From NCBI RefSeq assembly GCF_001402915.1, contig NZ_CP012945.1, positions 1,250,001 to 1,314,000 on the forward strand: a stretch of DNA of 64,000 nucleotides, in the 5' to 3' direction. Made by a program: the position numbers and the translations under genes. Of the stretch, positions 1-8,081 are shown piece after piece (within the stretch, counting starts at the first letter, position 1; each line of letters opens with the position of its first letter). This stretch comes from Devosia sp. A16 (GTDB taxonomy: Bacteria > Pseudomonadota > Alphaproteobacteria > Rhizobiales > Devosiaceae). Below the pieces are notes generated by a model. The model was given only the letters and a program-made list of their open reading frames with translations, was not told the DNA's origin and ran no database searches.

Positions 1-1
1 C

Positions 2-811
2 GCCCGTACCGCCGGCAACCTGTCCGGGCCGGAAGTGGAGCTGCTCACCGTCGTCGTCGCGCTCTCCATGGCGATGACGCCGATCCTCATCTTCCTTTAC
101 GACCGGCTTTGGATGCCGCGGCTCAACCGGTCGTCGAACGACGAGGTCGACCTGCCGCCCGGACCCGACGTGGCCGATCCGCGGGACAAGGTGATCGTGC
201 TCGGCTATGGCCGCTTCGGTCAGATCGTCACCCGGCTGCTGCGTGCCCAGGGCTTCGGCATGACGCTGATCGACGACGATCCGGCGCAGATCGAGCTGGT
301 CAAGCGCTTCGGCGTCAAGGTGTTCTACGGCGATGGCGGCCGCATCGAGATCCTGCGGGCGGCCGGTGCCGACCAGGCCAAGATGATCGTCATCGCGGTG
401 GCGGGCGGCGATCGCATCCTCGGGATCGCCGAGCTGATCCGCCGCAACTTCCCCGATGTCATCATCGCCGCCCGCGCCGTCGACCGCTCGCACGCGCACG
501 ACCTGATGGCGCTGGGCGTGCATGTGATCGAGCGCGAGACCTTCCGCGCCGCGATCAAGCTGGGCGAGCAGGCTCTGGTGGCGCTCGGCCAGGAAGAACA
601 GCAGGCGAGCCGCGTTGCCCGGGCCTTCGAGCAGCATGACAGCCGGATGCTGCGCGAGAGTTACGCGGTGCGCCACGACCAGGCCGCCTATATCGGCTTC
701 GTCAGGCGCTCCACCGAGATGCTGGATGCCGTCATGAAGGCCGACCGGCAGCAATCCGCCGATGCTGCTGAAGGTGATATTGACAAGCCGGCGCCGCGGA
801 CGTCCGACTAG
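2..811 (+). CDS. KefB/KefC-type K+/H+ antiporter, C-terminal part (runs off left edge)
   Basis: The reading frame is open from the first bases, so the gene begins upstream of the window and the GTG at 35 is internal. What remains is the last membrane helix (hydrophobic stretch ending PILIFLYDRL) and a cytoplasmic RCK/TrkA-N domain that opens with the Rossmann signature VIVLGYGRFGQ and the acidic DDDP that follows the second strand. This order, exchanger membrane domain then TrkA-N, is that of the CPA2 glutathione-gated potassium efflux systems KefB/KefC, which extrude potassium in exchange for protons during electrophile stress. A charged tail of about 60 residues follows the nucleotide-binding fold. 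KefB and KefC cannot be told apart from this fragment, and no ancillary KefF/KefG gene is visible. Confidence 0.85.
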   Translation, partial: ARTAGNLSGPEVELLTVVVALSMAMTPILIFLYDRLWMPRLNRSSNDEVDLPPGPDVADPRDKVIVLGYGRFGQIVTRLLRAQGFGMTLIDDDPAQIELVKRFGVKVFYGDGGRIEILRAAGADQAKMIVIAVAGGDRILGIAELIRRNFPDVIIAARAVDRSHAHDLMALGVHVIERETFRAAIKLGEQALVALGQEEQQASRVARAFEQHDSRMLRESYAVRHDQAAYIGFVRRSTEMLDAVMKADRQQSADAAEGDIDKPAPRTSD

Positions 812-844
812 CTGCTGCAGTTTCTCTTCCGGTTACCCCTTCCC

Positions 845-1618
845 ATGCCTCCCGATCTGTATTTCTGGACCGTCGCTGTCCTCGCGGTCTTCATCGTCGC
901 CCTGAGCAAATCGGGGCTGCTGGGCAGTCTCGGCATGGTTGCCGTCCCGATGATGTCGCTGGTGATGCCGGCCCGCGATGCTGCCGGCATGCTGTTGCCG
1001 CTGCTGCTGGTGATGGATGCCATCGCCGTCTGGACCTACCGCAAGGATGCCGACTGGCGCATCCTCAAGATCATGCTGCCCGGAGCCATGGTGGGAACGC
1101 TGATCGGCTGGGCGCTGTGGAGCTTCGTCAGCGACGCCATGGTGCTGCTGTTCATCGGCATCATCACGCTGCTGTTCATCCTCGACGCGCTGCTGCCGCT
1201 CAGGAAGAAGCTGGAGGGCCTGCCGCCCTCCAGGCCCTGGGGCGCCTTCTGGGGCGGCTTTGCCGGCTTCACCAGCTTCATCAGCCATACCGGCGGCCCG
1301 CCGTTTCAGATCTACGTGCTGCCGCAGCGGCTGACGCCGGTGATCTATTCGGGCACCACGGCGTTCTTCTTCGCCATCGTCAACACCGCCAAGCTGGTCC
1401 CGTACTTCTTCCTCGGCCAGCTCAACGTCTCCAACCTCACCCATGCGGCGATCCTCGCGCCGCTGGCGGTCGTCGGGGTGATGGTCGGCGTCTGGCTGGT
1501 GCGGCGCATTTCGGTGAAGCGGTTCTATCAGCTCACCTACTGGCTGGTGTTCCTGCTGTCGCTGAAACTGATCTATGATGGGGCGGTCGGGGTGTTCATG
1601 CCCGGCGCCGCCGCTTGA
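845..1618 (+). CDS. TauE/SafE (TSUP) family membrane permease
   Basis: A 257-residue, very hydrophobic protein with about eight predicted membrane spans and the family-typical internal pseudo-repeat. One half begins near residue 6 with the conserved small-residue stretch around SKSGLLG, the other contains SHTGGPP near residue 146. TSUP proteins export or import small sulfonates, sulfite, sulfoacetate or related organic anions; the substrate cannot be read from sequence. The ATG at 845 lies 33 bases after the upstream antiporter gene, so the two may be cotranscribed. No sulfur-oxidation genes are adjacent. Confidence 0.85.
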   Translation: MPPDLYFWTVAVLAVFIVALSKSGLLGSLGMVAVPMMSLVMPARDAAGMLLPLLLVMDAIAVWTYRKDADWRILKIMLPGAMVGTLIGWALWSFVSDAMVLLFIGIITLLFILDALLPLRKKLEGLPPSRPWGAFWGGFAGFTSFISHTGGPPFQIYVLPQRLTPVIYSGTTAFFFAIVNTAKLVPYFFLGQLNVSNLTHAAILAPLAVVGVMVGVWLVRRISVKRFYQLTYWLVFLLSLKLIYDGAVGVFMPGAAA

Positions 1619-1637
1619 GGGCGACAGGGGCAACAAG

Positions 1638-2024
1638 ATGAGCATCGACTATCGCCTCGACCACATCGCGCTGCTGGTGCGTGACCTCGACGAGACGGCG
1701 AAATTCCTTACCGAGGTGCTGCAGATCCGCGAGGTGCCCGACCCCATGGGTGGCACGCATATCCGCTGGTTCGAGTTTGGCAACAACCAGCGCTTCCACA
1801 TCCAGGCCGGCGACATCAGCCGCACCCATGTAGAAAAACGCACCCACTTCGCGCTTTCGGCGCCGGATTTCGAGGCCGTGCTCACACACCTCAGGGCGCT
1901 GGGCACCCCGTTCTCCGACATGCAGGGCAATATCGGCGCCGTGAACACCCGCCCCGATGGCATGCGCGCCGTGTTCGTCGAGGATCCGAACGGCTACTGG
2001 TTCGAGATCAACGATTTCCGGTAA
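1638..2024 (+). CDS. VOC (glyoxalase/dioxygenase fold) family protein
   Basis: 128 residues with the paired beta-alpha-beta-beta-beta layout of the vicinal oxygen chelate fold. The N-terminal LDHIALLVRDLDET carries the first metal-ligand histidine, RFHIQ lies mid-protein, and the C-terminal VEDPNGYWFEI carries the conserved glutamate. Such proteins bind a divalent metal and act as glyoxalase I, dioxygenases, epimerases or antibiotic-binding proteins; the substrate is unknown here. I start at the ATG at 1638 because the protein then begins at the fold boundary. A longer frame exists upstream but would overlap the permease gene. Confidence 0.8.
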   Translation: MSIDYRLDHIALLVRDLDETAKFLTEVLQIREVPDPMGGTHIRWFEFGNNQRFHIQAGDISRTHVEKRTHFALSAPDFEAVLTHLRALGTPFSDMQGNIGAVNTRPDGMRAVFVEDPNGYWFEINDFR

Positions 2025-2123
2025 GGCAGTCGGCAATAGGCAGTCGGCAGTCGCAAGAATCAGAGACCTCCACTGCCATTCCGTTCACCGCTCCCTACTG
2101 CCGATTGCCGACTGCCGACTGCC
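2025..2123. repeat. Palindromic intergenic element, 27-bp inverted arms
   Basis: Left arm 2025-2051 and right arm 2097-2123 are inverted copies matching at 24 of 27 positions, separated by 45 bases. Each arm is built from near-repeats of GGCAGTCGGCA, so it also contains internal direct repeats. The element sits immediately after the stop of the VOC gene and before a convergent DUF465 gene. It resembles REP/RIME-like palindromic repeats of Rhizobiales genomes and could fold as a large hairpin in RNA from either strand. Confidence 0.7.
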
Positions 2124-2139
2124 CCCTCACTTCCCCAAC

Positions 2140-2167
2140 AAAAAAGGCCGCGGCGATTGCCGTGGCC
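2140..2167 (-). terminator. Rho-independent terminator of the minus-strand DUF465 gene
   Basis: Read on the minus strand: a 9-bp stem (2159-2167 with 2146-2154, one A-C mismatch), a 4-base loop and a run of six T (2145-2140). It lies 28 bases after the stop codon of the gene at 2195-2365. Confidence 0.7.
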
Positions 2168-2194
2168 CTCAACTACTGCACTTGGATGTTTTCG

Positions 2195-2365
2195 TCAGGC
2201 GTCGCTATGCATGCGCGCCAGCTCGTCCTTGATCTCCAGTTTCTTTCGCTTCAGTGCCGCGACGTACAGGTCATCGTGGCTGGGGTGGCTCATTTCATCC
2301 TCGATCTTCCGGTCCAATTCCCGGTGACGCCGCTCGAGCGACTCGACGTGGCCTTCAGTCGTCAT
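2195..2365 (-). CDS. YdcH-like DUF465 small protein
   Basis: 56 residues, almost all helical and highly charged, with the DUF465 pattern: an N-terminal helix containing LERRHRELDRKIEDEM, a short turn HPSHDD, and a second helix ALKRKKLEIKDELARM. The family is common in proteobacteria and has no firmly established function; the shape is a short antiparallel helical hairpin. I use the ATG whose upstream sequence on the minus strand is GGAGAGGAG seven bases away, giving the standard family length rather than a 25-residue longer form. A second DUF465 gene is divergently placed just upstream. Confidence 0.85.
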   Translation of the reverse strand: MTTEGHVESLERRHRELDRKIEDEMSHPSHDDLYVAALKRKKLEIKDELARMHSDA

Positions 2366-2543
2366 GACAACTCCTCTCCAGCTTTTCGACCCGCTGATGG
2401 TCACAAAAATTTCACGCCCTGTCGATGTGCAAGCGTGCAACAGTTCGCGACCGACGCAAAATCAGGTGCAAAGCGGCGACCGATCGGCTAACCCTTTCGG
2501 CACGGGCATTTCGCCTCGCCGAGGGACCTGGTCGACCGCTGCG

Positions 2544-2759
2544 ATGCTGCCGCTAACCAAGGAACAAGAAGCCGCGCTGGGTCTGGAACTGGCTGCAAAA
2601 CGCCAGGAACATGCCGACCTCGACGCCGCCATCCACACGCTCTCGTCCTCCGGCTATGCCGACCAGATGCTGATTCAGCGCATGAAGAAGCGCAAGCTCA
2701 CCCTCAAGGACCGCATCGTGCAGCTGGAGAATATCCTGCTGCCCGACATCATCGCCTGA
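2544..2759 (+). CDS. Second DUF465/YdcH-like small protein
   Basis: 71 residues with the same helical-hairpin layout as its divergent neighbour: a first helix around EQEAALGLELAAKRQEHADLD, the turn SSGYAD, then QRMKKRKLTLKDRIVQLENIL, which matches the KRKKLxLKDxI core of DUF465. The start at 2544 gives the usual family length; the ribosome-binding site is weak (GAGGGAC about 16 bases upstream). The 178-bp space between the two divergent genes presumably carries both promoters. It is probably a paralogue of the first protein. Function is unknown. Confidence 0.75.
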   Translation: MLPLTKEQEAALGLELAAKRQEHADLDAAIHTLSSSGYADQMLIQRMKKRKLTLKDRIVQLENILLPDIIA

Positions 2760-2858
2760 GCGCGAGGCCGCCCGCACCGCCGGCTGCCGAACCTTAACCA
2801 AAGACCCTCTGCGTCGGCGCGTCGCGCTCCACATTGTGGCGCATGCGTGCTAGAAGCT

Positions 2859-2877
2859 GACCGACCGCTGGTCGGTC
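2859..2877. promoter_or_regulatory. Perfect palindrome, probable TetR operator
   Basis: GACCGACC-GCT-GGTCGGTC: two 8-base arms that are exact inverted complements around a 3-base centre. It lies 33-51 bases upstream of the TetR-family gene start at 2910. Palindromes of the form GACCGACC/GGTCGGTC are typical TetR-family operators, so autoregulation is a natural inference. Confidence 0.7.
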
Positions 2878-2909
2878 CTAGCGCGTGCAACTGTCCTTGG
2901 GAGGGCGGA

Positions 2910-3626
2910 ATGCCGTTTCCTCGTATCGTGAAGCCGGCGCCGGCGCGCCGCGACGAAATCCTCGATGCCGCCCAGCGCCTGTTCGCGCAGCATGGCTACG
3001 ACTCGACCTCGGTCAGCCAGATCATCGCCGCCGTCGGCGTGTCGAAGGGGGCCTTCTACCACCACTTCGAATCGAAGGAAGACCTGGTCGAGGCCCTCGC
3101 CTGCCGCTATGCCCGGCAGACCTCCGCCCTGGCCGAGCAGGAGCTGTCCGACCCGACGCTCGACGCCTTCTCCAAGCTCGCCGGCTTTCTCGGCACTATC
3201 CGCCGCCACAAGACGGAAACCGCCGCCGAGCTGCGCGCCACGTTCGAACCGATGTTCCGGGCCGAGAACCTGCAGCTGTTCGAACGCACCCAGCGCGCCG
3301 TCACCGAAGTGGTGCGGCCGATCCTCACGCGGATCATCGTCGAGGGCGTCGCCGAGCAGACCTTCGACACCCCCAATCCCGAAGGCGCAGCCGAAACCAT
3401 CCTGCACCTGATGACGGCCAACCGCGAGCTGATCGTCGAGCTCTACCAGACCCGCGACCGGCTGCATTTCGAGCGGCTGTCACAGCGCCTGCTCTACAAG
3501 ATGGAATACCTGGGCACCGTTATCGATCGCATCCTCGGCTTGCCGGAAGGCTCGATCGAGCTGGCCGACCGCTCGGGCCTCGATGCGCTGGCCTGCGCGC
3601 TCGATCGCCCGCCGACCGCCGCCTGA
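2910..3626 (+). CDS. TetR/AcrR-family transcriptional regulator
   Basis: 238 residues. The N-terminal DNA-binding domain (about residues 12-60) reads RRDEILDAAQRLFAQHGYDSTSV, then the turn and recognition helix VGVSKGAFYHHFESKEDL, a textbook TetR helix-turn-helix. The remaining helical domain would bind an unidentified ligand and dimerise. The ATG at 2910 is preceded by GGGAGGGCGGA, a strong ribosome-binding site. A perfect operator-like palindrome lies just upstream, implying self-repression. No transporter or enzyme gene lies divergently beside it, so any other target is elsewhere or is the purEK genes downstream. Confidence 0.9.
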   Translation: MPFPRIVKPAPARRDEILDAAQRLFAQHGYDSTSVSQIIAAVGVSKGAFYHHFESKEDLVEALACRYARQTSALAEQELSDPTLDAFSKLAGFLGTIRRHKTETAAELRATFEPMFRAENLQLFERTQRAVTEVVRPILTRIIVEGVAEQTFDTPNPEGAAETILHLMTANRELIVELYQTRDRLHFERLSQRLLYKMEYLGTVIDRILGLPEGSIELADRSGLDALACALDRPPTAA

Positions 3627-3713
3627 CCAAAGGTGGAGGGCTAGCCGCTTGCGCTCGACGGACCTCTTGCCTATGGGTGAAAACCTGAGAGCCGAGCCTT
3701 CCGGGGGACCTAA

Positions 3714-4208
3714 GTGCCGACCTCGCCACCCGTCGCCATCATCATGGGCAGCCAGTCCGACTGGCCGAACCTGCGCCACGCCGCCGAAACGCTTGATGCG
3801 CTGAAGATCGACTACGAGGCGCGCATCATTTCGGCGCACCGCACCCCCGACCGGATGTACGAGTTTGCGCGGGGCGCCAAAGCCGAGGGCTTCCAGGTGA
3901 TCATCGCCTCGGCCGGCGGCGCGGCGCACCTGCCCGGCATGGTCGCCGCGCTCACTCCGCTGCCGGTGTTGGGCGTGCCGGCGCAGACCGCCGCGCTCGG
4001 CGGCAAAGACAGCCTGCTCTCGATCGTCCAGATGCCGCCGGGCATTCCCGTCGGCACCCTCGCCATCGGTCGGGCCGGCGCCATCAACGCTGCGCTTCTC
4101 GCCGCCGCGATCCTGGCGCTTTCCGACCCCGAAGTCGCTGCGGCGCTCGACGAGTTCCGCGCCGACCAGACCGCCTCCATCCCCGAGTTTCCATCCGACG
4201 ATGTCTGA
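3714..4208 (+). CDS. purE: N5-carboxyaminoimidazole ribonucleotide mutase
   Basis: 164 residues, the normal length of class I PurE. It converts N5-CAIR to CAIR in de novo purine synthesis. Visible signatures are the N-terminal IIMGSQSDW, the active-site [10 protein letters not shown] with the catalytic histidine, and [13 protein letters not shown]. The start is GTG at 3714, with GGGGGAC directly upstream. It overlaps purK by 8 bases, so the two are translationally coupled; their products act in sequence (PurK makes N5-CAIR, PurE rearranges it). Confidence 0.95.
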   Translation: MPTSPPVAIIMGSQSDWPNLRHAAETLDALKIDYEARIISAHRTPDRMYEFARGAKAEGFQVIIASAGGAAHLPGMVAALTPLPVLGVPAQTAALGGKDSLLSIVQMPPGIPVGTLAIGRAGAINAALLAAAILALSDPEVAAALDEFRADQTASIPEFPSDDV

Positions 4209-5289
4209 CGCTTCACCGCTGCCGCAGGGCAGCACCATCGGTATATTGGGTGGCGGCCAGCTTGGCCGCATGCTGGCGCTCGCCGCCGCACGGCTGGGCA
4301 TGAAGACCCATATCTACTGCCCGGATCCGGACAGCCCGGCCTTCGACGTGACGCCGCTCAAGACCGTCGCCGCCTATGATGACGAGGCCGCCCTCGCCGC
4401 CTTTGCCGCCGGCGTCGATGTAATCACCTACGAGTTCGAGAACGTTCCGGCGAAGACCGCCGCCTTGCTTGCCGACCTCAAGCCGCTGCGCCCCGGCGCC
4501 AATGCCCTGGCGGTGTCGCAGGATCGCCTGGCCGAAAAGGCTTTCCTCACCATCAACCGGGTCCCCGTCGCGCCCTTTGCGGCGATCACCGACCTCGACC
4601 GGCTTGAGGCCGAGCTCGAAGAGATCGGTACGCCGGCCGTGCTCAAGACCACGCGGCTCGGCTATGACGGCAAGGGACAGCGCATCGTCCGCAACATGGA
4701 GGACGCAGCGCTGGCGTGGGAACTGCTGTCCCCCAAGCCGCTGGTGCTCGAAGGCTTCATCGAGTTCGACAAGGAAATCTCGGTGGTGGTGGGCCGCAAC
4801 GCGCTGGGCGAAGTCGCGGCGTTCGACCCGGCCGAAAACGTCCACCGCGACCACATCCTCAAGACCAGCACAGTGCCGGCCGACATCAGTGCGAAAACGG
4901 CCAGAAAGGCAGTCGAGATCGCCGAGCAGATTGCCGTGGCGCTCGACTATGTCGGCGTGCTCGGCGTCGAGTTCTTCGTGCTGCCGGGCGGCAGGCTGCT
5001 GGTCAACGAGATCGCGCCGCGGGTGCACAATTCCGGCCACTGGACCGAGGCCGTCGCCATCACCGACCAGTTCGAACAACATATCCGCGCGGTGCTGAAC
5101 TGGCCGCTGGGCGACCCCAGCCGCATGGCCGACGTGGTGATGGAAAACCTGATCGGCGACGAGATCGCTGCCATTCCCGACCGGCTTGGGCCCAGCGTCA
5201 GGCCGCACGCCTATGGCAAGGCCGAGTCGCGCCGCGGCCGGAAAATGGGGCACATCAATCGGGTTGCGTTGAAAAAGCGCGCAAAATGA
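4201..5289 (+). CDS. purK: N5-carboxyaminoimidazole ribonucleotide synthase
   Basis: 362 residues with an ATP-grasp fold. PurK uses ATP and bicarbonate to carboxylate AIR. The N-terminal [15 protein letters not shown] is the pre-ATP-grasp Rossmann-like motif, [13 protein letters not shown] is the ATP-binding lysine/glycine loop, and [14 protein letters not shown] is the C-terminal metal and substrate motif. The start overlaps the end of purE. The last 20 residues are basic. Nothing is unusual for the family. Confidence 0.95.
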   Translation: MSDASPLPQGSTIGILGGGQLGRMLALAAARLGMKTHIYCPDPDSPAFDVTPLKTVAAYDDEAALAAFAAGVDVITYEFENVPAKTAALLADLKPLRPGANALAVSQDRLAEKAFLTINRVPVAPFAAITDLDRLEAELEEIGTPAVLKTTRLGYDGKGQRIVRNMEDAALAWELLSPKPLVLEGFIEFDKEISVVVGRNALGEVAAFDPAENVHRDHILKTSTVPADISAKTARKAVEIAEQIAVALDYVGVLGVEFFVLPGGRLLVNEIAPRVHNSGHWTEAVAITDQFEQHIRAVLNWPLGDPSRMADVVMENLIGDEIAAIPDRLGPSVRPHAYGKAESRRGRKMGHINRVALKKRAK

Positions 5290-5312
5290 GCGTTTTCGCG
5301 TGCTGGCCGGTG

Positions 5313-5341
5313 TGGACAAGCCGTTTCGATTGGCCTATATA
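5313..5341 (+). promoter_or_regulatory. Predicted sigma-70 promoter of rpsU
   Basis: TGGACA (5313-5318), a 17-base spacer and TATATA (5336-5341) give a near-consensus housekeeping promoter about 90 bases before the rpsU start. It lies after purK, so rpsU can be expressed independently of the purine genes. A short hairpin, GACCGG-TTCAG-CCGGTC, follows in the predicted leader. Confidence 0.6.
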
Positions 5342-5431
5342 GTCGCCCACGAATGACCGGTTCAGCCGGTCGGCGCTCCTTTGGGGCGTTCACCTCAAAC
5401 AGTTCTGACTGATTACGAAGGGCGGTTGCGC

Positions 5432-5674
5432 TTGCAAGTAGTTGTTCGCGATAACAATGTTGACCAGGCGCTGCGCGCACTGAAGAAGAAGCTCCAGCGC
5501 GAAGGCGTCTTCCGCGAGATGAAGCTTCGCAACTACTACGAGAAGCCCTCCGAGAAGAAGGCGCGCCAGAAGGCCGAGGCCGTGCGCCGCGCCCGCAAGC
5601 TCGCTCGCAAGCGTGCTCAGCGTGAAGGCGGCCTGCCCGCCCCCGCCGCGGCGGCGCGTCCCGCACGCCCGTAA
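5432..5674 (+). CDS. rpsU: 30S ribosomal protein bS21
   Basis: 80 residues, highly basic. The core reads [19 protein letters not shown] followed by the helical basic region with [21 protein letters not shown], the hallmark of bS21, which sits near the 3' end of 16S rRNA and helps mRNA binding. The start is set at TTG 5432, where family members have Met followed by QV, and GAAGGG lies nine bases upstream; an ATG start would need an unconserved N-terminal extension. The last dozen residues are an Ala/Pro/Arg tail. A strong terminator follows. Confidence 0.93.
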   Translation: MQVVVRDNNVDQALRALKKKLQREGVFREMKLRNYYEKPSEKKARQKAEAVRRARKLARKRAQREGGLPAPAAAARPARP

Positions 5675-5697
5675 GAGGCGTTCAGATTTGGTTCAGG

Positions 5698-5727
5698 AAC
5701 GCCGCCTCAAAAGGGCGGCGTTTTTGT
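5698..5727 (+). terminator. Rho-independent terminator after rpsU
   Basis: A perfect 9-bp stem (AACGCCGCC with GGCGGCGTT), a 7-base loop and five T at 5721-5725, 23 bases after the rpsU stop codon. Confidence 0.85.
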
Positions 5728-5867
5728 TACGTACCGCCAGAATTCGTCCATATTCGTGCAGTTCCTGCGCAACCGGATGAGGCCTTGTGCCGTTGGCGGC
5801 AACGGATAGACTCCCGACCCACGTGAAGGTCGAACTAATAAACGCGTCAAACATTGGGGACTCCAAC

Positions 5868-6332
5868 ATGAAGAAGTTCATCGCCGCCGCTGCGGCCGCC
5901 GTCATGCTCATGACCGCCGGCGCCGCCCAGGCCGCCACCCAGGTCAAGGTCGGCGTGCTCACCTGCACCGTGGAACCCGGCGTCGGGTTCATCATCGGCT
6001 CGTCCAAGGACATGACCTGCCGCTTCAAGCGCGACGGCTACAAGACCGAGCGCTACCAGGGCAACATCAAGAAGCTCGGCATCGACATCGGCGTGACGGG
6101 CCGCACCGAGATCGTCTGGCTGGTGTTCTCGGCCTCCAGCACCAAGTACGGCAAGGGCTCTCTGGCCGGCACCTATGTCGGCGGTTCGGCCGAAGCCACG
6201 CTCGGCGTCGGCCTCGGCGGCAACTGGCTGATCGGCGGCTCGCGCAAGGGCTTCGCCCTGCAGCCGTGGTCGATCCAGGGCCAGACCGGCCTCAACTACT
6301 CGGTCGCCTTCTCGGGCCTGACCCTGTACTGA
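5868..6332 (+). CDS. DUF992 family secreted protein
   Basis: 154 residues. The first 22 residues are a clear Sec signal peptide: KK, a hydrophobic alanine-rich core and an AQA cleavage site. The mature part begins with a beta-rich region bearing two cysteines (LTCTVEPG and DMTCRFKRDG) that could form a disulfide, then a glycine-rich C-terminal half (GGSAEATLGVGLGGNWLIGG). This pattern is that of DUF992, an alphaproteobacterial periplasmic family without assigned function. The ATG at 5868 has GGGGA eight bases upstream. The gene stands alone between two terminators. Confidence 0.85.
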   Translation: MKKFIAAAAAAVMLMTAGAAQAATQVKVGVLTCTVEPGVGFIIGSSKDMTCRFKRDGYKTERYQGNIKKLGIDIGVTGRTEIVWLVFSASSTKYGKGSLAGTYVGGSAEATLGVGLGGNWLIGGSRKGFALQPWSIQGQTGLNYSVAFSGLTLY

Positions 6333-6356
6333 ACTGATCGTCTGCGCTGAAGTTTG

Positions 6357-6385
6357 AAACGCCGGTCCTTCGGGGCCGGCGTTTT
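6357..6385 (+). terminator. Rho-independent terminator with UUCG tetraloop after the DUF992 gene
   Basis: A 12-bp stem (6357-6368 with 6373-6384, one G-U pair) capped by the very stable TTCG tetraloop and ending in TTTT. It lies 25 bases after the stop codon. Confidence 0.85.
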
Positions 6386-6410
6386 CATTCTGACAGCCGG
6401 TGGCTGTGGC

Positions 6411-6520
6411 CCCCCACCCTTGATCCCTCCCCGCAAGGGGGTGGGAGACGCAGACTGGGAAGCCAGTGTTTTGGTCTCCCTCCCCCTTGCGGGGAGGGGA
6501 CAGGGGTGGGGGTCAGCCCG
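6411..6520. repeat. Palindromic repeat family B, copy 1
   Basis: An imperfect inverted repeat opening with CCCCCACCCTTGATCCCTCC and closing with a complementary GGGGAGGGGACAGGGGTGGGG; the centre contains GGGAGAC and GGTCTCCC. Further copies lie at 27151-27267 and 34903-35040. It fills the space between the DUF992 terminator and the end of the convergent hydrolase gene. Confidence 0.75.
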
Positions 6521-6530
6521 CACCGGTCGA

Positions 6531-6560
6531 GCGGGTCTAGCGGGTCTAGCGGGTCTAGCG
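6531..6560. repeat. Three tandem 9-bp repeats (GCGGGTCTA)
   Basis: GCGGGTCTA occurs three times without interruption (6531-6557), followed by GCG. The CTA of the last unit is the TAG stop codon of the minus-strand hydrolase gene, so each unit adds another in-frame stop. It adjoins a family B palindrome. Confidence 0.75.
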
Positions 6561-7373
6561 CGCCCCCGCCTCAGCTCGCGCGAAGAACGCCTTCGCCCGC
6601 TCCCACAGCCCCCGCGCCCACATGTCGGAATGCCCTGCCCCGGGCTCGATCCAGAGCTCGTCCGGGTTTGGCGCCAGCGCATAGACCCGCTCGCCATGGC
6701 TGACCCCGATGGTGCGGTCGGCGGTGCCGTGCGCCACAAAGACCGGCTCGGCCACATCCTTTATCCAGCTGTCGACCGGGAACTGGTCGGCCATCAACAG
6801 CCCCACCGGCAGGAACCCGTAGCGGTCTGCCGCGACCGCGACCGCGGAATCGAACGGCGTCTCGAGCAGCAAGGCGTCCGCGTCCCTGAGGCTCGCCACA
6901 TAGGTCGCCGGTCCCGAGCCGAGCGAACGGCCCCACAGCACGATGGGGAACCCTTTGGCGGCGGCCCAATCGTAGGCCGCGAGCCCGTCGGCGAGGATGT
7001 TCGCTTCGCTGACCTCGCCGGGCGAGCCGGGAAAACCGCGATAATCGAAGGCGAGAGAGCCGTAGCCGTCGGCGACAAACGCCTCGTAGCGCTCATGCTC
7101 GCGCGAGAAGCTCTGGGCGTTGCCGCGGAAATAGACGATCAGCGGCTTGCCGGCGGCGGGCGGCTGATACCAGCCGGCGAGCGAGGAGCCGGCGGCGCTC
7201 GGGATGCGCACCAGTTCGGCCTGCGCCAGCCTGGTCTCGCTCAGGGCAAACAGTCGGCCGCCGCGGTCGTACTGAAAGTCGCGCTGGAACAGGAACATCC
7301 CGGCCAGCGCCAGCAGGTAAGCCAGCGCGGCAACAATGCCGATGCCGATCGCTATGCGTCCAAACCGCTTCAT
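6555..7373 (-). CDS. Membrane-anchored alpha/beta hydrolase (BEM46-like serine hydrolase)
   Basis: 272 residues. An N-terminal membrane helix (about residues 5-28) would anchor it with the catalytic domain outside the cytoplasm. The hydrolase fold shows the nucleophile elbow WGRSLGSGPA, a late acidic strand AHGTADRTIG and the catalytic histidine in EPGAGHSDMW, completing a Ser-Asp-His triad. The segment VYFRGNAQSFSREH is the oxyanion-region motif seen in bacterial BEM46/YfhR relatives. Substrate unknown. The ATG chosen has GGAGGG upstream; 11 extra residues are possible from an earlier codon. The stop codon lies within a 9-bp tandem repeat. Confidence 0.85.
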   Translation of the reverse strand: MKRFGRIAIGIGIVAALAYLLALAGMFLFQRDFQYDRGGRLFALSETRLAQAELVRIPSAAGSSLAGWYQPPAAGKPLIVYFRGNAQSFSREHERYEAFVADGYGSLAFDYRGFPGSPGEVSEANILADGLAAYDWAAAKGFPIVLWGRSLGSGPATYVASLRDADALLLETPFDSAVAVAADRYGFLPVGLLMADQFPVDSWIKDVAEPVFVAHGTADRTIGVSHGERVYALAPNPDELWIEPGAGHSDMWARGLWERAKAFFARAEAGAR

Positions 7374-7421
7374 CGCATGCCCTCCGTTCCCCCGAGGGCA
7401 TGCCACGGCGGCGAGGCGAAG

Positions 7422-8081
7422 TCAGCCCTGCGCGGCTTTCAGCTTGTCCGGATCGAGCGCAAATTCGAACGCCCGTTCGAACACCTCTGCCGGCTGGCAG
7501 CCCGAGACCGCGAACTTGTTGTCGAACACAAAGAACGGCACCCCCTGGATGCCCTGCTGCGCCGCAGCCACCGCCAGCTCATGGGTGATCGCCAGCTCGC
7601 GCGGGTCGCGCACCGCATCGAGCGCCTCGGCACGGGTAAAGCCGTGCTGGGCCGCGATATCGGCCAGCACTTCGTCGTCGTTGATCAACTGGTGATCCAT
7701 GAAATAGGCCCAGGCAATGGCGTTTGCCAGCGCGTGCTGGGTGCTCTTGGCCTTGGCCAGCCGCACCAGCGTGTGGCCCTTGCGGGTCGGGAACGAGCGC
7801 GGCTGCAGGCTCAGATCAAGCGCGATGCCGGTCTTTCTCGCTTCGCCCTCGACCCGCGCCCACATCTCCTTGGGATCTCGCCCATATTTCTCGCGCAGCA
7901 TGTCGGCCACCACCACGCCTTCGTCCGGCGTGTTGGGGTCGAGATAGAACGGATGGTTCTCCACCTCGACCACCACATCGTCGGGCAGCGCGGCGATCGC
8001 CTGGTCGAGCCGCGCCGAGCCGACGAGGCACCAGGGGCAGACGGTATCGGTGAACAGGTCGATCTTGACGGTGCGCGACAC
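7422..8081 (-). CDS. DsbA-family (FrnE-like) thioredoxin-fold oxidoreductase
   Basis: 219 residues starting at GTG, with AGGACC upstream. It has the thioredoxin fold with a long helical insertion: the active-site motif DTVCPWCLVG (cysteines 15 and 18) near the N-terminus, the DsbA-type helical region in the middle, and the conserved cis-proline loop GIQGVPFFVFDNKFAVSG near the C-terminus. No signal peptide is present, so it is cytoplasmic like FrnE, a disulfide isomerase/oxidoreductase linked to oxidative stress. It lies 48 bases upstream of the hydrolase gene on the same strand, so the two could be cotranscribed. Confidence 0.9.
   Translation of the reverse strand: MSRTVKIDLFTDTVCPWCLVGSARLDQAIAALPDDVVVEVENHPFYLDPNTPDEGVVVADMLREKYGRDPKEMWARVEGEARKTGIALDLSLQPRSFPTRKGHTLVRLAKAKSTQHALANAIAWAYFMDHQLINDDEVLADIAAQHGFTRAEALDAVRDPRELAITHELAVAAAQQGIQGVPFFVFDNKFAVSGCQPAEVFERAFEFALDPDKLKAAQG

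Noticed and set aside
35-37. GTG at 35 as the start of the antiporter gene
   Set aside because: The frame is open to the window edge and the first residues are already within the membrane domain, so the true start lies upstream.
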